Below, one piece after another: positions 1 through 13,000 of a stretch of 64,000 bases of DNA. The notes beneath the pieces are model-generated. The model was not told where the DNA came from, did not search any database, and saw only the letters and a list, made by a program, of their open reading frames with translations. Origin of the DNA: Lineus longissimus (lineage: Eukaryota > Nemertea > Pilidiophora > Heteronemertea > Lineidae); assembly GCF_910592395.1 (NCBI RefSeq), contig NC_088309.1:5458501-5522500 (forward strand), written 5' to 3'. Numbering within the stretch: position 1 is the first letter of the stretch; each line of letters starts with the position of its first letter. The position numbers were made by a program, and so were the translations under genes.

Positions 1-3000
1 GATTGTCTCCAAACGTTCATCTTGGTCTTGGAGCAGAATAAACAAAACAGAGGTGAGGGAAGTCAAACGGAGGCCAAAAATGGAGATATTTCACTATTGT
101 TAGATAAGGTGAAAACCGAGGTGAGAAAATTTCCTTCTTTTTCATATAGTGTTCTTCGCGCTGTGACACTGGGCACGATGAAATTGGGGTGATTTGAGGC
201 ATATATATCTCAATATATTCTGACCGATCACAGATACTGCTTCAAGCCTGGAACATTTATCCATCTCCATCTTCGATAGCGATAGTTGTTTCAAGTCAGT
301 TGAACGGTAAACCTGTAATCCTTTTTGAGCCTCGACCTAAATCCATTTAAAGCTGTCAGGCCTGTTGTTGCTCGATGAAAGGGAACGTGCCATATATCAA
401 ATTGTGCAGTATTTGAAGGGTTACGTGTTTGTCCCCTTGTCGTGGGTTATATATTTGGCATATGATTTAATGTGGCCCTTATACTTTGAGACGGTTTATT
501 AGTATTACTAGAAAGTAAGCCTGAGAATGGTTTTGCAAAGTTTTTGGCTATGATGCCCCGTAAATCATATTAAGTTATATATGGTTCTATCCCGAGTCAC
601 GTCCAGAACATTGTTACAAAGCAAGCCTCGTTCCACCAAATGCCACTTGCTGATAGAATTCACCATTTGAATCATCGGGTAAAACACAGGCTTTCCACTG
701 CCCGATGACACCATCCTGAACTTAAGGCTAACACTCGGCACTAACGAGCGCGCCTTTGTGCACGAGGGGAGGAGCATGCGACAGGGATGAATGGCACGAA
801 CGTGTTCAGACAAAAAAACCGGCTGACCTTATATTGAAAAAATGAGGCCAATGATGTATGTGGGTGATATATAGGCCTTGGGCAAATAAATGCTTTTGTA
901 ACTATTTCGAAAAGTATCGATCCGATCAGAGCGACGATCGAGTAATCGGAATAACTTTCGTTTTCACAGTCTTTTTCTTGTGTTTTCGGTGCCGCTTAGG
1001 CCTACCTAAATTTCACGCACGCGGACACATCAGTCTCAGACCGATGCGAAACTACCAGAAAAGGTACTGTATACCCATAGATGATTCATATCTAATGCCC
1101 CGCCTAGTCCATCCTAACAAAATCAGGGTTTTTCAGCGAATATTAACCCCTGATTTCATTAGATGGTTCCTTGAGGAGCGTATTTGGACATTTGAAGGAA
1201 GACAACCCGGGAAGATGACCAGTCAGGTGGTTGAATGACAGTTTAATACCATCCCAACATCCGTTCAATTGAAATGAAAATAGGCATACATTTGTGAAAG
1301 GCAAGACATAATTAAGGAGGAGACGTCCTACTTTGCTTCAGTTGATTTCAAGTAGGCCCCTAATTTGCGACCATGCAATTTTATAGTGCAGTGCTTGCTC
1401 TGGGTCACCTGAGTAAACCAATGGTGTGCCAATGAAGTATGAGATGAAAGATGAATTTGTCCACATTTTGTGCACACCATGCTCTGATTCATCAAGTCAG
1501 CTAGGCAAATTACTATCAGACTTGGGCAACGTTGCTGTTGACCATAACGACGAAAGTGCGATGTTATGTGTGAATAATTTTGATAGAATTCTTCAGCTGA
1601 TGTGTTCAGCCTTGGGCACAAAGCATCACGGCATGTTATGATATATGTTGGTGGTTATTTTATCAAACTATGGAATTGTTATATGGATGTATGAACAGAT
1701 CAGCCAGTGGCTCAGTGGTTTTGCCACCCATTGTTCGAATGGTAAGTTCGGCTTCATTTCTCATTATTTCTCTTTACTGATGACTAACTGTGGTATGAGG
1801 TGACAATAATTTTCGACGGAAATCGCATCATGGATGTTGCCGCGATGTCCTTGGGTCACCCAGCCGCAAATGCTCTTAGCACTGGTAAAACTCCGTCCCT
1901 GTGTAACGATCAAATGCCGAATGGTTCCATTAGGAGTCGGACATTTTCCCGCTGTGGTCGCCCCGGCGGCAAAAAATCGCTTAGTTACAGCCGGAGTTCA
2001 ATTTCCCCGGGTCGAATCCATCGCTTCACGTTTTAGCAAATCATCATAATAGGCTATAGCCTAATCTCTGGATGGGTATTACATGGCCCTTTTCACGCCA
2101 CTCTGACAGTAATATATAGATTCTGATAATATGAAGGCGTCTTGATGGTATCATTATGGCATCAATTACTAACTCTCGGGTATGTTCCATACCGTGAAAT
2201 CAATACGACTTATTTGAGCGTAAATAGCAACCGATACATAAATCTACTTCCATTGATTTGTTGCATGACTAGCAACGTTCTGACACAGTGACATAAACCA
2301 TAAGAAAACACAGTATTTCGTTGCTATGTAAACACGTTGCCATGTTGCAGCCCGGGTTGCAGCACGCCGAAGCTTTGTCGGTCATTCAGAGACGGCCATT
2401 TGTTTAAAAATAGCAGCAGATTGCGCGCATATTGGTTGCAGTTTCATTTTGAGAAACTGTTATCCTTTCCGCCAAAGTCACAACCAGAAGCCAGGGAGGG
2501 AGGTATACATGAGGGTTTACATTTACCGCAACAGCACAACCCTTTCGATGTTTGGTCAGTGGCACAGGTGGTCAGTCATTTTTGTCATTTTGTCGCCCAT
2601 CAATTACACCAATAATCATATAATCACGTCAAAATAGTCTCAACAAAACACAATCAATAACCCTTCATCTAGCCTAGACTAACGCCATCTTGTTACCATG
2701 GAGACCAATAAAGCTACAAACTGATTAGTAGAATCTGACATAATGTGTTAAGTTTCATTTTGTCATTGTAGCCTGATAGTGCTAATGCGAATGCCAGGAT
2801 GGCGATATCAGGGGGATTACCGCCGATTTTGGAATGTAGCCACCAGGAATTCTTAGACTGGGTAAAATCCTACATGTAAAATCCCTGTCAACTATCTCGT
2901 TTGATGTGTTTCTGTCACTGTCAATGTTGTTTGAATCACCTTGGCAAGATATCTCTTGCCAAGGTCAGTGGAATGAAAATGCCTGTCATAGTTCATTTGA

Positions 3001-3579
3001 AAAATGAATATCCTACGGCAAACAAGATTGGTCACCAATGAAAGCCTAATGATGTTTGTTTTTAGGCCTAAGAGTTTTTACCGGAACAAAATCGTGTTAG
3101 TGAGCTCGGCGTAGACCTTTTAAGACTGTTTTCAACCATTACTTTAGGTTAAATTTACACCATAATCATAGAGCCTAGCCTATATATGAATTGGGTAAGG
3201 ACTTCATAGAACCCCGTCTACGTTTAGCATACGCGAAACTAGCCACAGTTTAGGTCCATTCTCCAACTTACACCCATTAGCTGGTCCTGATGGTCGAGGC
3301 CTCACCACGACGTGACAACTGAGCCCGCTTGTTCAAAAGCACAAAGTTCGCGTTATCCCTAACGGTTACAGAAATTTTCCGCAAAGACGTATCTCTTTCA
3401 GTGAATTCCAGTAGAATCTGTCACTGGTGGCTTGGCTACATATCTTGGGGTAGACACGTGTGCAGGTGGCTGCCTCATCCATCGGCCGATAGCTGGACAA
3501 AATCGCAACCGTCATGCGGTAAAATAATGGCAACGTGCATGTTCTCCTTCAACGCCTCTTTCAACTTGACTCGTTTCAG
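1..3579. other. Upstream intergenic stretch, no gene recognised
   Basis: I see no supportable gene here. The longest open frame (858-1238, +, 126 codons) has no recognisable domain and no flanking splice sites that link it to anything. Around 1707-1745 there is a stretch with tRNA-promoter-like wording (TGGCTCAGTGG followed by GTTCGAATGG), and GGGTCGAATCC at about 2010, which could be relics of tRNA-derived SINEs. The A-box/B-box spacing is too short for a tRNA. The promoter and any non-coding first exon of the gene starting at 3580 probably lie in the last part of this stretch. Confidence 0.4.
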
Positions 3580-6041
3580 ATGAAGCCACAGGCGACTGCC
3601 CATCGCGAGGGCGTCTACGGGTGGTACCCGCCAAGTCATAACATCTACGCCAAGCCAGCTTATAAGCAGTTATCCGGTTATGGTAAGTTTGTCACCTAAC
3701 CCGTTCAAGTCCTGACGGTGTTTACCGTCTTCAATTGAAAACAACGTTACTGTTGGTTATCATTCTGATGGCCGGGGTCGGGGTTGGGGCGTCTTGGCTT
3801 AGAACATCTACAAAGTGAGAAACTAACGTCTCGGAGGGACAACTGTTATGACCGATGAGTCACAACCAAAGACTACCATCGCCACCCCTATTCCTCTCTT
3901 ATTGATTTCCTACGGTGACAACATGGTCGGTGATGAGTGAGCAAAGTTCGACGATTGGTTTTATCAAGGACATATGTTTCCCATTCATCTAACCTTCTGC
4001 CACCGGCAATGTGGACGTTCATATGATCCAATGGTAAAACAAGTGTACGAAGTGATCAAATAAGGACTAGCATATTTTATGTTTCCTACAGACAAAGAAT
4101 GCCTCTTCAAACATTGGTACAGCGCTTACTCAGGGGTGCCTGGTGTCCAGGTCCCACCACCACCAGGTCTCGGTTACGTCCAGGCCAAAGCCACATCTCG
4201 GGCTGGGTCTCAAGCGTCTCAGCGGTCCAGAGCAGCGACAAGCCAGTCGATCCGATCGGACAGGAAGGCTAGTCCCACCCGCATCAGGTATCTCACATCC
4301 TCAGGTTCGATCAGACCAGGGAGCAAATCAGCCGTCCTGTCACCAACCAAGGCGGCCAGAGAGGCCTGGATGAACGAAGATGGTTTTTCTTCACAGGTAG
4401 ACCAGTATTTCTTATGTCACTTAGTTAGTTTCTACGGTTACGTCTTGTGAAACAGTCGCTCGCTTGGGACATCCATTCAGAAAAAGTGCATGCCGCGTCC
4501 GTCATACGTCTTGATGAAGGCCTTTATTCGTCCATTATCGTAATCACGCCTGATAATGCCCAGTGCTACTGATTATGGTCTTCTTCGCCGACACCCATAA
4601 CACCTATACGAAAGAGGAAGCCGTTCGACACATGCTTCTAACTGTCAGCAAGTGCAATGTTTTCTCTCTCTATTTTGTACAGAAAGTAATAGAGTATGCG
4701 AAGCCAAGGACACCGATGTCCAGAATACCCTACCCTGATCTGAGCTACTACGGCCCATCATACGACACACCCGTCATCCCGGAGACACCACAGGTTTTCT
4801 TAGAAAGCCAGGCCAGTTACGCCGGATCAGTGCCTATCAAGCCACCACTGACTCCTCCCACACCCCCGCAGAGATCCCCAAGTCCATCACGGGCAAAGAG
4901 TGCTACCTCCTCCAGACAACGATCAACCCCTGCTTCGAGGCGATCTGTAAAGAGTGCGGGTCCGGTACGGCCGCAGATGACACCTCCTGCCACAGAGATT
5001 AGTGCCATTGTCCAGGATCTAGGAGTAACAACTGAACAACATATAGATCTCTCCATTCCTATTCCGTCACCACCTCAACCACCAGCCAAGACGCCATACG
5101 ACGACGCGGAGATACCAAAAGTTCTGACTCCCCCATCGCCTCCGAGACCTGCGTCAAGTGCGAAACCACGCACCCCACCTAAGTCACGAACTCCAGCCGA
5201 ATCTATCCTTGGCCATGCGACTGTAGACCCTCGCATGTCACCACCTGTACCAAGCCCGTCCGCAAGGACCCCGTTGTTGTCCTCGCATCGAGACCGCATC
5301 AAGAGCGCGCCCGTTGGGAGCCAGAAGTCCAGCCGTGTTTCAAGACCGTGTGCTCCAACTCCTTCAAAGTGCGCACAGATATCGAAGGAAGACAGTGATG
5401 CTGGTTTGACTTATGATGAGTTGTTGGCCAAATATGGTTGGAGGATGCAAGTCCACGGAGATCCATTGAACATCAAGTAAGTACATGTACATGTAGAATG
5501 GAATTTTTCTTCCATGGAAACTCTCTCCAAGGAAGTGATGTCCCTTTCACACTCCGGTAACATATGGTCCAAGATGTGCTTTTGTCCTGTGTTTTCGATG
5601 CGACTATAACATGTATTAGAATAAAAGGGCGGTGTTCAAGTTACCTCCGGTAGCTTACAAAATGATCGTTCGAAATAACTTGATCGAAAAGGTGCCCGGC
5701 CAACGTCTGCTGCATCCGGAGTGCGGGTATGACAACCTATCCAAGCCAAAGTAGAGCCTATTTGTGACAATGTCTTGCATGTTTTCTTTCTCAGGAAAAA
5801 GTGCATCGACGAACGTTTGAAGTTCACAGTAAAGTGCCCAGAGCCGGAACAACTGCCCGACCCACCCAAGGTGCACATCGAAGTATGGGACACCTTCTTT
5901 TCCAATACTATACCCAGGAAACCTCTTTCGTATACGATTCATCCCGACTTTGTCTCCGAGGTCCTTCACGCCAAACGTATGGAATTACAGAAGAGGGAGG
6001 GGTTAAACTATAGATACAAGGACTTTTCATTCGTTTATTGA
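3580..6041 (+). CDS. Unrecognised proline/serine-rich protein, four exons, 482 aa
   Basis: Coding exons 3580-3682, 4092-4396, 4683-5476 and 5795-6041 join through GT-AG introns with continuous phase (1, 0, 2) into 483 codons ending in TGA. The N-terminus (about 1-50) is aromatic and basic, with VYGWYPPSHN and later FKHWYSAYSG. Residues about 55-360 are low-complexity Pro/Ser/Thr/Arg with many SP, TP and PPTPP motifs. The C-terminal about 115 residues are ordered-looking (YDELLAKYGWRMQVHGDP, PKVHIEVWDTFFSN, YRYKDFSFVY-stop). This pattern of short structured ends around a disordered, phosphorylatable middle is seen in many microtubule- or cilium-associated proteins, but I cannot name a family, so function is unknown. 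The ATG directly follows TTTCAG, so that site may also be the acceptor of an upstream non-coding exon. Apparent ORFs on the other strand across the middle exon are shadows of its biased composition. Confidence 0.75.
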
Positions 6042-7311
6042 TGAAACATATATTGTGAAAATGTGATATGATGTTATGAACTCCAGTGATGGCCGAAAAA
6101 AACCAGCCACGTTATATATAATGGATCATCATGATCTAAGCACGGAACACAATCTAAGTTGTCGCAACCTAGCCTAGCCATATCATATCATATAAACGGC
6201 GTCGTAACCCTATTGGATTTTTGCTGAATTCTTCAAATATTCTGCATTCTATATGATTATTCAAACGAGGGTGTGTAAACTGGGCTAAAGTAGTCATAAT
6301 TCTGTAAAATTAGGCAGCAACGGCGCTGAAATTGATGACGTCCATTACAGTCTGCACGTGAAGTGCACGACGGGTCCGGACAGCTCCTATCCGATTTTAA
6401 GTGTAACGCGGCATCGCCCTTCCTTCGACTTTCGAGTCCAAAGTGACAATACTGAAGTGACACAGGATTTCAAATTCAACGCAAACTATAGTCTTTCTGT
6501 TGTTATTGTAAATATAAATATTATTTTGAACATGTACTTTGTATCATTATTATTAAAGTTTATCTGTATAAAGTTTTGTGTGGTCTTGTATGAAAGTCGG
6601 GTGTCTCTTGGAGAACAGCCAGTGGCCATGGGAGACACCCCATCAACTTTCTGGGACCAGAAGTTGTAGTACTGTACTACGTTCCAAGCCAATGATACTA
6701 GTCATCCATGGAGACACCATTATGTTTCTCTCAAAGGACGAGTTCCCAGTCACAAATGGTCATAAACCAGCCTTTTCAATAGAAGCCCGCTATATTTTCT
6801 CCATATTTGAGAGGAAGGAATATGCCCTCAATCTCAGGATGGAGACGAAGAAGAGAATGTGACAAGATCCCGATCAGTTTGCGAGCATGCAGTGCCGTTA
6901 CTGCTCGAGGTTGACAAACCTCTTTATTAGATCATTCAATTTGGAACATTGGCCAAGAAAGCACTTTTCTGTCTATTCCCGCTGGTGCATATACTGTAGG
7001 GCAAGGTCACAGTATTGATCGAAGCCATGGAAGACAGGTAGTCTTCAGATCAAGTTTGGATCTTGCACCAATTCCAACACTCCAGAGGGAAGGGGCTTTT
7101 CTCCAGACTGCCGTGGCTCTCAGAATCACGTACAGTCATGATGCACAAAGCGATTGCAAACAGGATTTTCCACTTGCCAATGCTGTTGTCAACAACTTCC
7201 CACTGGACAAAAGGATCTGGATGGTTACTGTCTGACACCAGTAGCTTTGTATTTCTGCCCATGCATCTGGTTGCCAAGAAGTTGACAATATCAAAATTCT
7301 TTCATACATTA
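6042..7311. other. Intergenic between the Pro-rich gene and uL23
   Basis: This stretch holds the 3' UTR of the plus-strand gene ending at 6041 and the sequence downstream of the minus-strand uL23 gene. The two genes converge here. ATTAAA-like hexamers occur near 6550, but I cannot assign a cleavage site. No further coding exon was recognised; the short open frames have no protein-like composition. Confidence 0.4.
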
Positions 7312-7317
7312 TTTATT
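7312..7317 (-). terminator. RPL23A: Polyadenylation signal AATAAA for uL23
   Basis: The plus strand reads TTTATT, so AATAAA lies on the minus strand about 40 bases downstream of the uL23 stop codon (7359-7361). That gives a very short 3' UTR, typical of ribosomal protein mRNAs. Confidence 0.7.
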
Positions 7318-7358
7318 TTCATTGTTACAAAATGTACAGGTTTTACGGGAAATAGCAT

Positions 7359-9352
7359 TTAGATGATGCCGATCTGAAAAGGAAAGATGGAGACATTTAG
7401 TACCAAGAAATATGAAGTAAGTTTAGATCTCTCTATCAATTACTGTACAAGACTGCATCAATATCAACACAGAAGCACTGGCACCGATGCCTGAACAAGG
7501 GATTTCCACAATTAACGGTACAATCAGTTGACTTTGAATACATGAACTCTCATTCGACAGTGGTCTTTGAAAAACAAAGATTTTTACCTTGTTTGCAACA
7601 TCTAATGCATCGTAATCTGGTGCTAACCGTACATATGCCTTCTTTTCACCATCAGGCCTGAAAAACAGACATTTCAATGAGAAAGCTATTACGTACAGAT
7701 AATATTTTACAGTAACAGATGCAGTAACTCCTGGCCAAGAAAGGGAAGGGCCAAGGCTCATCAATGAATTTATCTGCAGCATTTTATTTTTAGAGCTTCT
7801 TTATTTAGAAATTTCTGCTCAGTGGAACACACAACTAGTCTGGTGTTACACTCGATGATGGACCCTTGTTTACTCAAGATTGGCTCGCACATTGTATCTG
7901 CCAATGACTTCAATTCTGTAGGTCTAGGGGCAACAACTTTGGTTAAAACTTGTTTTTAAAAGTTAGTAAGTTTCTCATGATTTTGGCACAATGATTACCT
8001 GATCAATGTGTTCACTTTAGCTACATCAATATCGTACAGCTTCTTGACGGCGAGCTTGATTTGTGGCTTGTTGGCCCTCTTGTCAACAACAAACACCAAT
8101 GTGTTGTTGTCCTCAATTTTTTTCATTGCAGACTCGGTTGTCAGGGGGAATTTGACAATTTTGAACTGGTCCAACCTGAAAGAAAGATAAGTCAGCTCAG
8201 CAAAAGATGGCAAGGCAAGATTGGTGCACTCAAAAGAAGATCACAAGGTGCAGAGCATAGCAACAATGCACACAATTAGCGTGGTCATTGTTTTAAATGC
8301 AGTTCCTTGTGAGGGGAACTAGACCTCACATTGTTTTAGTTTGGAACTATCTTTTTAATTGAAACTTGTGGCACTGGCATAAGACTTGAATAAAATGAAG
8401 GTGACAACTGACAACATAACTCCTGCTGATAATTACCTAGGTCGCTTTGGAGTGCTCCTCCTTGGGTATTTGGGAGCACGTGCAAGCTTCAGGGTCTTGG
8501 GTCGTCTGAAGTGGACCGACGTTCGGATCTTCCTTGACCTCTTGTTTTGGACTCCCCTAAGCACATTCTTCTTGGCTTTGAGCGCCTTGTCTTTAGCCTT
8601 AGTTGGGGCAGGGGCAGGGGCAGTCTCCTTTGCAGGGGCTGCCTTGCCACCCTTCTTAGCTGCACCCTCTGCAAAGAGAAAAATATTCAAGATTCAAGTG
8701 AAATCCGTTATCTTTCAAGAATACCGGAACTGAACCTATCTCAGTATCTGTCGCTTCGATGGTAGTAGTACACTACCACATTGACATAACTATCAGATTG
8801 TCACAAGTTTCACATTAGCGACGGGGGCAGCAGCATAGTTGATCTTGCACTCGGGAGGCGAGAGTTCAGAGCCATAATCTGTGGTCAGCACCAGTTCAGT
8901 ACCACTACCACAGTCCACACCCCACTAGCCACGCAGTCACAAGGTTAAAATAAAGTGACACAGTCAGTTGGCCCGTAAGATCCATTAATACATGGGCCTG
9001 CACTGCCACAGATGATAGATGAAGACAAATGTATACGGCATCAGTCATTCGGTGTGTATTTTTGTAGTACTCTTAGGCCTACTGTAGTCTGTATGGACAG
9101 TGCCTGTACCTGTGTATGATAGTACATTTCGACGTGCATTCGGCAAAAATGTATGTTTCACATTCTCCGAAAACCATTCCATACAAGAAATTCCTAACAA
9201 CTTAACTGATGAAAAACAAAACCCTTCACAGAACATATCACAAAGATGATATATTCCACAACCAATTTATTTTTCAACTGGACATTCATTGGAAAATCGT
9301 CGCGACAAAACTCACTTTCTCCCGAGGTTGCCTTCGTCTTCTTCGGAGCCAT
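7359..9352 (-). CDS. RPL23A: 60S ribosomal protein uL23 (L23a), five exons, 176 aa
   Basis: uL23 is a large-subunit ribosomal protein that binds 25S/28S rRNA at the polypeptide exit and serves as a docking site for factors acting on nascent chains. Exons on the minus strand: 9352-9316, 8668-8437, 8175-7999, 7657-7588 and 7373-7359 (phases 1, 2, 2, 0). The start is MAPKKTKA. A Lys/Ala/Pro-rich extension follows, then the conserved core ([56 protein letters not shown]). The last exon codes only IGII and the stop. The protein is about 20 residues longer than the vertebrate 156-aa form, all in the N-terminal extension, which varies between animals. The tiny last exon was found by phase and by the invariant IGII terminus. 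I looked for box C/D snoRNAs in the introns (vertebrate RPL23A hosts several) and saw none with convincing C and D boxes. Confidence 0.97.
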
Positions 9353-9355
9353 GTT

Positions 9356-9363
9356 GGAAAAGG
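9356..9363 (-). promoter_or_regulatory. RPL23A: 5'TOP-like pyrimidine tract at the uL23 start
   Basis: On the minus strand CCTTTTCC lies three bases upstream of the ATG, inside TTCCGGCCTTTTCC. Ribosomal protein mRNAs begin with a C followed by a pyrimidine run (5'TOP) that links translation to growth signals. The adjacent TTCCGG is an ETS-type core. The implied 5' UTR is only about 10 nt. GGAAAAGGCCG (plus strand) occurs again at 9440-9450, next to the palindrome TTTCCGGAAA (9435-9444). Confidence 0.55.
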
Positions 9364-10064
9364 CCGGAACTGGGGGATTCAAGTAGATTTTGCACGGGAG
9401 TCCAGAAACAGGTACGCTTGCGCTGTGATAACCATTTCCGGAAAAGGCCGATGGTAAACATTCCTGCCGAAAAACATTTTTCCCAACTAATAAGCGAAAA
9501 CTAACTAATTCAGAAAAGGCATGTTGACAACAGGTTTTGTTAAGAGATTCTTTACAAGTCCCCTTCCCCAATAATTGATAACCTGATTGATTTGATACTG
9601 CAGCGCTATCCACTTTTTACTAAAGTTTTGAGGAAGTGGGCATCCGACAATCGATACCTTCGTAATTTAGTGCATGATAAATATCTAATTCCGACCACCT
9701 TCATGCCGAGTTGGTAGTCTCGTGGTCGTCAGGGAGGTGGGACCACATAATCTGGGGATTTGTGTACCTTAGAGTGCTAATTCTGGGTAGTCACTAAGCC
9801 CTCACTGGCGTTAGCTAGACTAGCTTTTTAGACCTTGGCGTTAGACTTCGAGTCGAGATGAACCATGTCGCTAACCCGATTTTTACCCACAATTAGTTGA
9901 ATTACTAAAAATAAAAAGAAGTGTGGTCGGCTGTGCAGTATGAACTACAAATATTCTCACACATTTCCCAACAACCATACACGACAGCACACTGACCACT
10001 GTCCACTTTATATTATAACTTGCACTGTTGCATTCAAGAAACTAATGTACTTCTTCTTTTTCAG
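9364..10064. promoter_or_regulatory. Divergent promoter region between uL23 and the RAB gene
   Basis: The two genes point away from each other, with about 0.7 kb between the uL23 ATG and the first recognised RAB exon (acceptor at 10061-10064). The RAB coding start lies just after an acceptor, so at least one upstream non-coding exon is expected in this interval, probably near the ETS-like TTTCCGGAAA at 9435-9444. I cannot place it. GCATCCGACAATCGATA at 9640-9656 recurs exactly at 51612-51628, so part of this stretch is a dispersed repeat. Confidence 0.4.
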
Positions 10065-10088
10065 GATTATCCAGTTGATAGACGAACA

Positions 10089-13000
10089 ATGACCAGCGGG
10101 CAGAAGATTGTCTCTCGCCATGTTGCGAAGGATAGAATAATATCAAAGTATCCAGAGGTGTGTTTTAAATGTGTTATGTGTCCAACACTAACAGTTGGAT
10201 TACCAATTCACTCCCTTAGTGGGGTCTGTGACATGTGGGGTTAGGAATCTCTCTTTTTATCAGTAAAAAATTGAGTTGATCTTGGTCTGCTATGATTCCG
10301 AGGCCGACTGCCATGTCCCATCGCCACAGTGATTTGACCTCATTGGCTAATTTTTGACGCAATTTCGTCAACTTGTCTGTACTGTACTATCAAGATTTGA
10401 TTTGATTTCAGCCTTATTGTAACGAAGCAACAGAGTACCACAGAATCAGTTTCCATCATGCTGTGAAATCTGCCTGTTCTCAAGACAAGGCAGGTCTTGT
10501 GGGGTGAGTAAGACCTGGAGACTTTCAGTTCAGTGGGTAATGTTGCAGTTCATGTTGATTGGAACTCCAGTCTAAAAAAATCTAATAAGTCGATGCAGTT
10601 GTGCTTTTGCTGACTTTGATCATACTCTTCAAGAAAATTATAAGAACATTGACGATTGTGCTGTCACAGTTTCTCCGAAGAAAAGAATCCAAGCTATACA
10701 TTTATTTCATCTTCTGTCTGATTATTCATGAAATAATGATGTGGATCACACCTTAAATAAAAAAACAAACTTGTGCAAGTTTGACTGTAACTGTATGGTG
10801 CATTATTTGAATACAATTTCCCACAAATTTCATAAAAAAATGTATTATCAATGTTCATCATTTCTTCCTTTAGGGTTAAGTTGTCCAAAGTTGTCCTGGT
10901 TGGAGATGTTGCCGTCGGAAAGACATGCCTGGTGAACAGGTATGTACTCAGCTCCACCTAGAAATAGAATAACACTCCATGTTTTACAAAACTGTCTAAA
11001 AACTATTGCTGTTCTGTGTGTTTACTGCTGGAATTTTATTTGTTGAGGACAGAAGAGAGGCGACATGCATCTGTTTTCGTGATAATTTGTTCTTGGAATA
11101 TATGCAATAAACATGGCAGAGGGGGACCGCATTCCTGTTGTTGATTACTCTAGGACCTCACGACCAGTTTTTAGTAATCAGAACAATCAAATGGAGTTTG
11201 ATAACCCACAGAACAATTCACCTGAATTTCATGACCAAGAAGATGCAGGAAATGTGACAGCTAGGAACTATGCAAGGAACGTCGATTCTGTTTTTGATAA
11301 TCAAGGAAATATCATTCCGTCGGCAGAAATAGGGAGAAATAGTAATGTGGCCTATGAAAGGCTCTCACAACCAATGTACAGTAATTCAAGTGATGTTCAG
11401 GCTTCACCAGCAGTTTCAAACTCTGCTAATCCGAGCACAGAACTTGAAACCCGATTCACTGAGTCTCTTTTGGAATATGCTAGACACTCTATGGCTATGT
11501 ATGAGAACCCTAACAACAGGGGTTCTGAACCAGCTGCAGACTATCCCAGGAGTAATGATCAGCTGTTTACGCGAAGCACTGATAGGAGACCAGCTTCTGC
11601 TAAAAACCCTGAACCCTCTGTTAGATCTTTGGATTATCAGAGTAGTACCCAGATTGTAGTGCCAGGGGACTTCCAGCCTCGACAAGACAATGATCAGGTT
11701 CATGATTATGCAAAAAACAATTCTGGCAGCGTTGAGTCAGTTGCAGAATTTCCTAGGAAACCTCAGTCTTCGGACAATAAACCTGGGAATTGTCAGTCAA
11801 ATATTGATAATTCACAGTCTAGTGCTCAGGGTATGCAGTCGTGTGCTGGGAGTGCACGAGATAATGTTGCAGATACACCAAGTAATGTCGGGAGTACTTT
11901 AGCTAATGTTGGAAATGCATGTGATAAAGTCGGGAACACGCAAGCTAGTTTTGAGGACACTCAGGGTAGCATCAGCAGTACGCAGACTCATGTTAGGAAC
12001 GTACAATCTGATGGTGGTGGTAGACCTGATAGTTCTGACCTTAATCGATGCAATGTTAGAAACACACAGTCAGATGTTGGGCACATTCAGGTGGGTGTGA
12101 CGGTTAGCAACACACATCATGGGAATACAGCATTCACTGAAGCACTGACAAGTCTTGGTAACACTGACACCACTGTTGCGGACACTCAGCTTGGTGTTGA
12201 AGATACCAAAATCGGTATTATTCCAGCAGTTGTTGGTAGTTCAGTAACTGTACCAATGGACATAAGTTATAAAGAGGCATCAACAGAGGTCGAGTCCAAT
12301 CCAATAAAGGGATCTGGACCCCCGATGAAAAGGAGGCGGAAAGCGCGGGCAAAGAGGTACCCCAGGAAGGCGCACCAACCAGTTTATCGAGGGAAGGTTG
12401 AGCCTGTTGATGCTGAGACTGATGAAGTGGAGACAATTGGTGATCAGGCTGTGGGAGCTAGAGAGGGTCAGGAGGCTGAAGCTGGTGCTGAGAAGGAAAA
12501 GGATGGGGTGGAGGGTGGATCTAGGGACCTGGTCACAGGGGAGATTGAAGGAAAGGAAGGTACGGGGAAGAAAGAGAAAAATATTTTGCCGCCCCTTCCT
12601 AATGGACGGAAAAAACATTCTATTCCGCTGTGGCGCAAAATAGAGATTCTGAAGGAATTCGATAAAAAACCAGCAGGAATGTCACGTCGGAGACTCGTTG
12701 GGGAGTTGGGGTTGAAAAATCGCAGCACCCTGTCTTCAATTCTGGGTAGCCGTGAAAAAATAATGGCAGAGTATCTGAATTCTACATCTGACAAGCAACG
12801 GGACCGCAGGCGGATGCGGAGTTTGAAATATGATGATATTGAAGAGGTTATCACAAAGTGGATGGAGCAGTGTAAACTCAATAAACTACCCATAAATGGC
12901 ATTGTGATTCAGAAAAAGGCAGAGAGATTGGCAAAGAAACTCGGTCATGTACAATTTAAAGCTAGTAACGGCTGGCTTGATAGATTTAAGGCTCGAAATG

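Noticed and set aside
858-1238. 126-codon plus-strand ORF
   Set aside because: No domain, no splice context, and composition not clearly protein-like; length is within chance for this window.
1700-1750. tRNA gene
   Set aside because: A-box- and B-box-like words are present but only about 24 bases apart, and no cloverleaf can be drawn.
7374-9315. Box C/D snoRNAs in uL23 introns
   Set aside because: Vertebrate RPL23A hosts snoRNAs, so I searched. One TTGATGA-like C box (about 7758-7764) has no D box at a suitable distance inside the intron.
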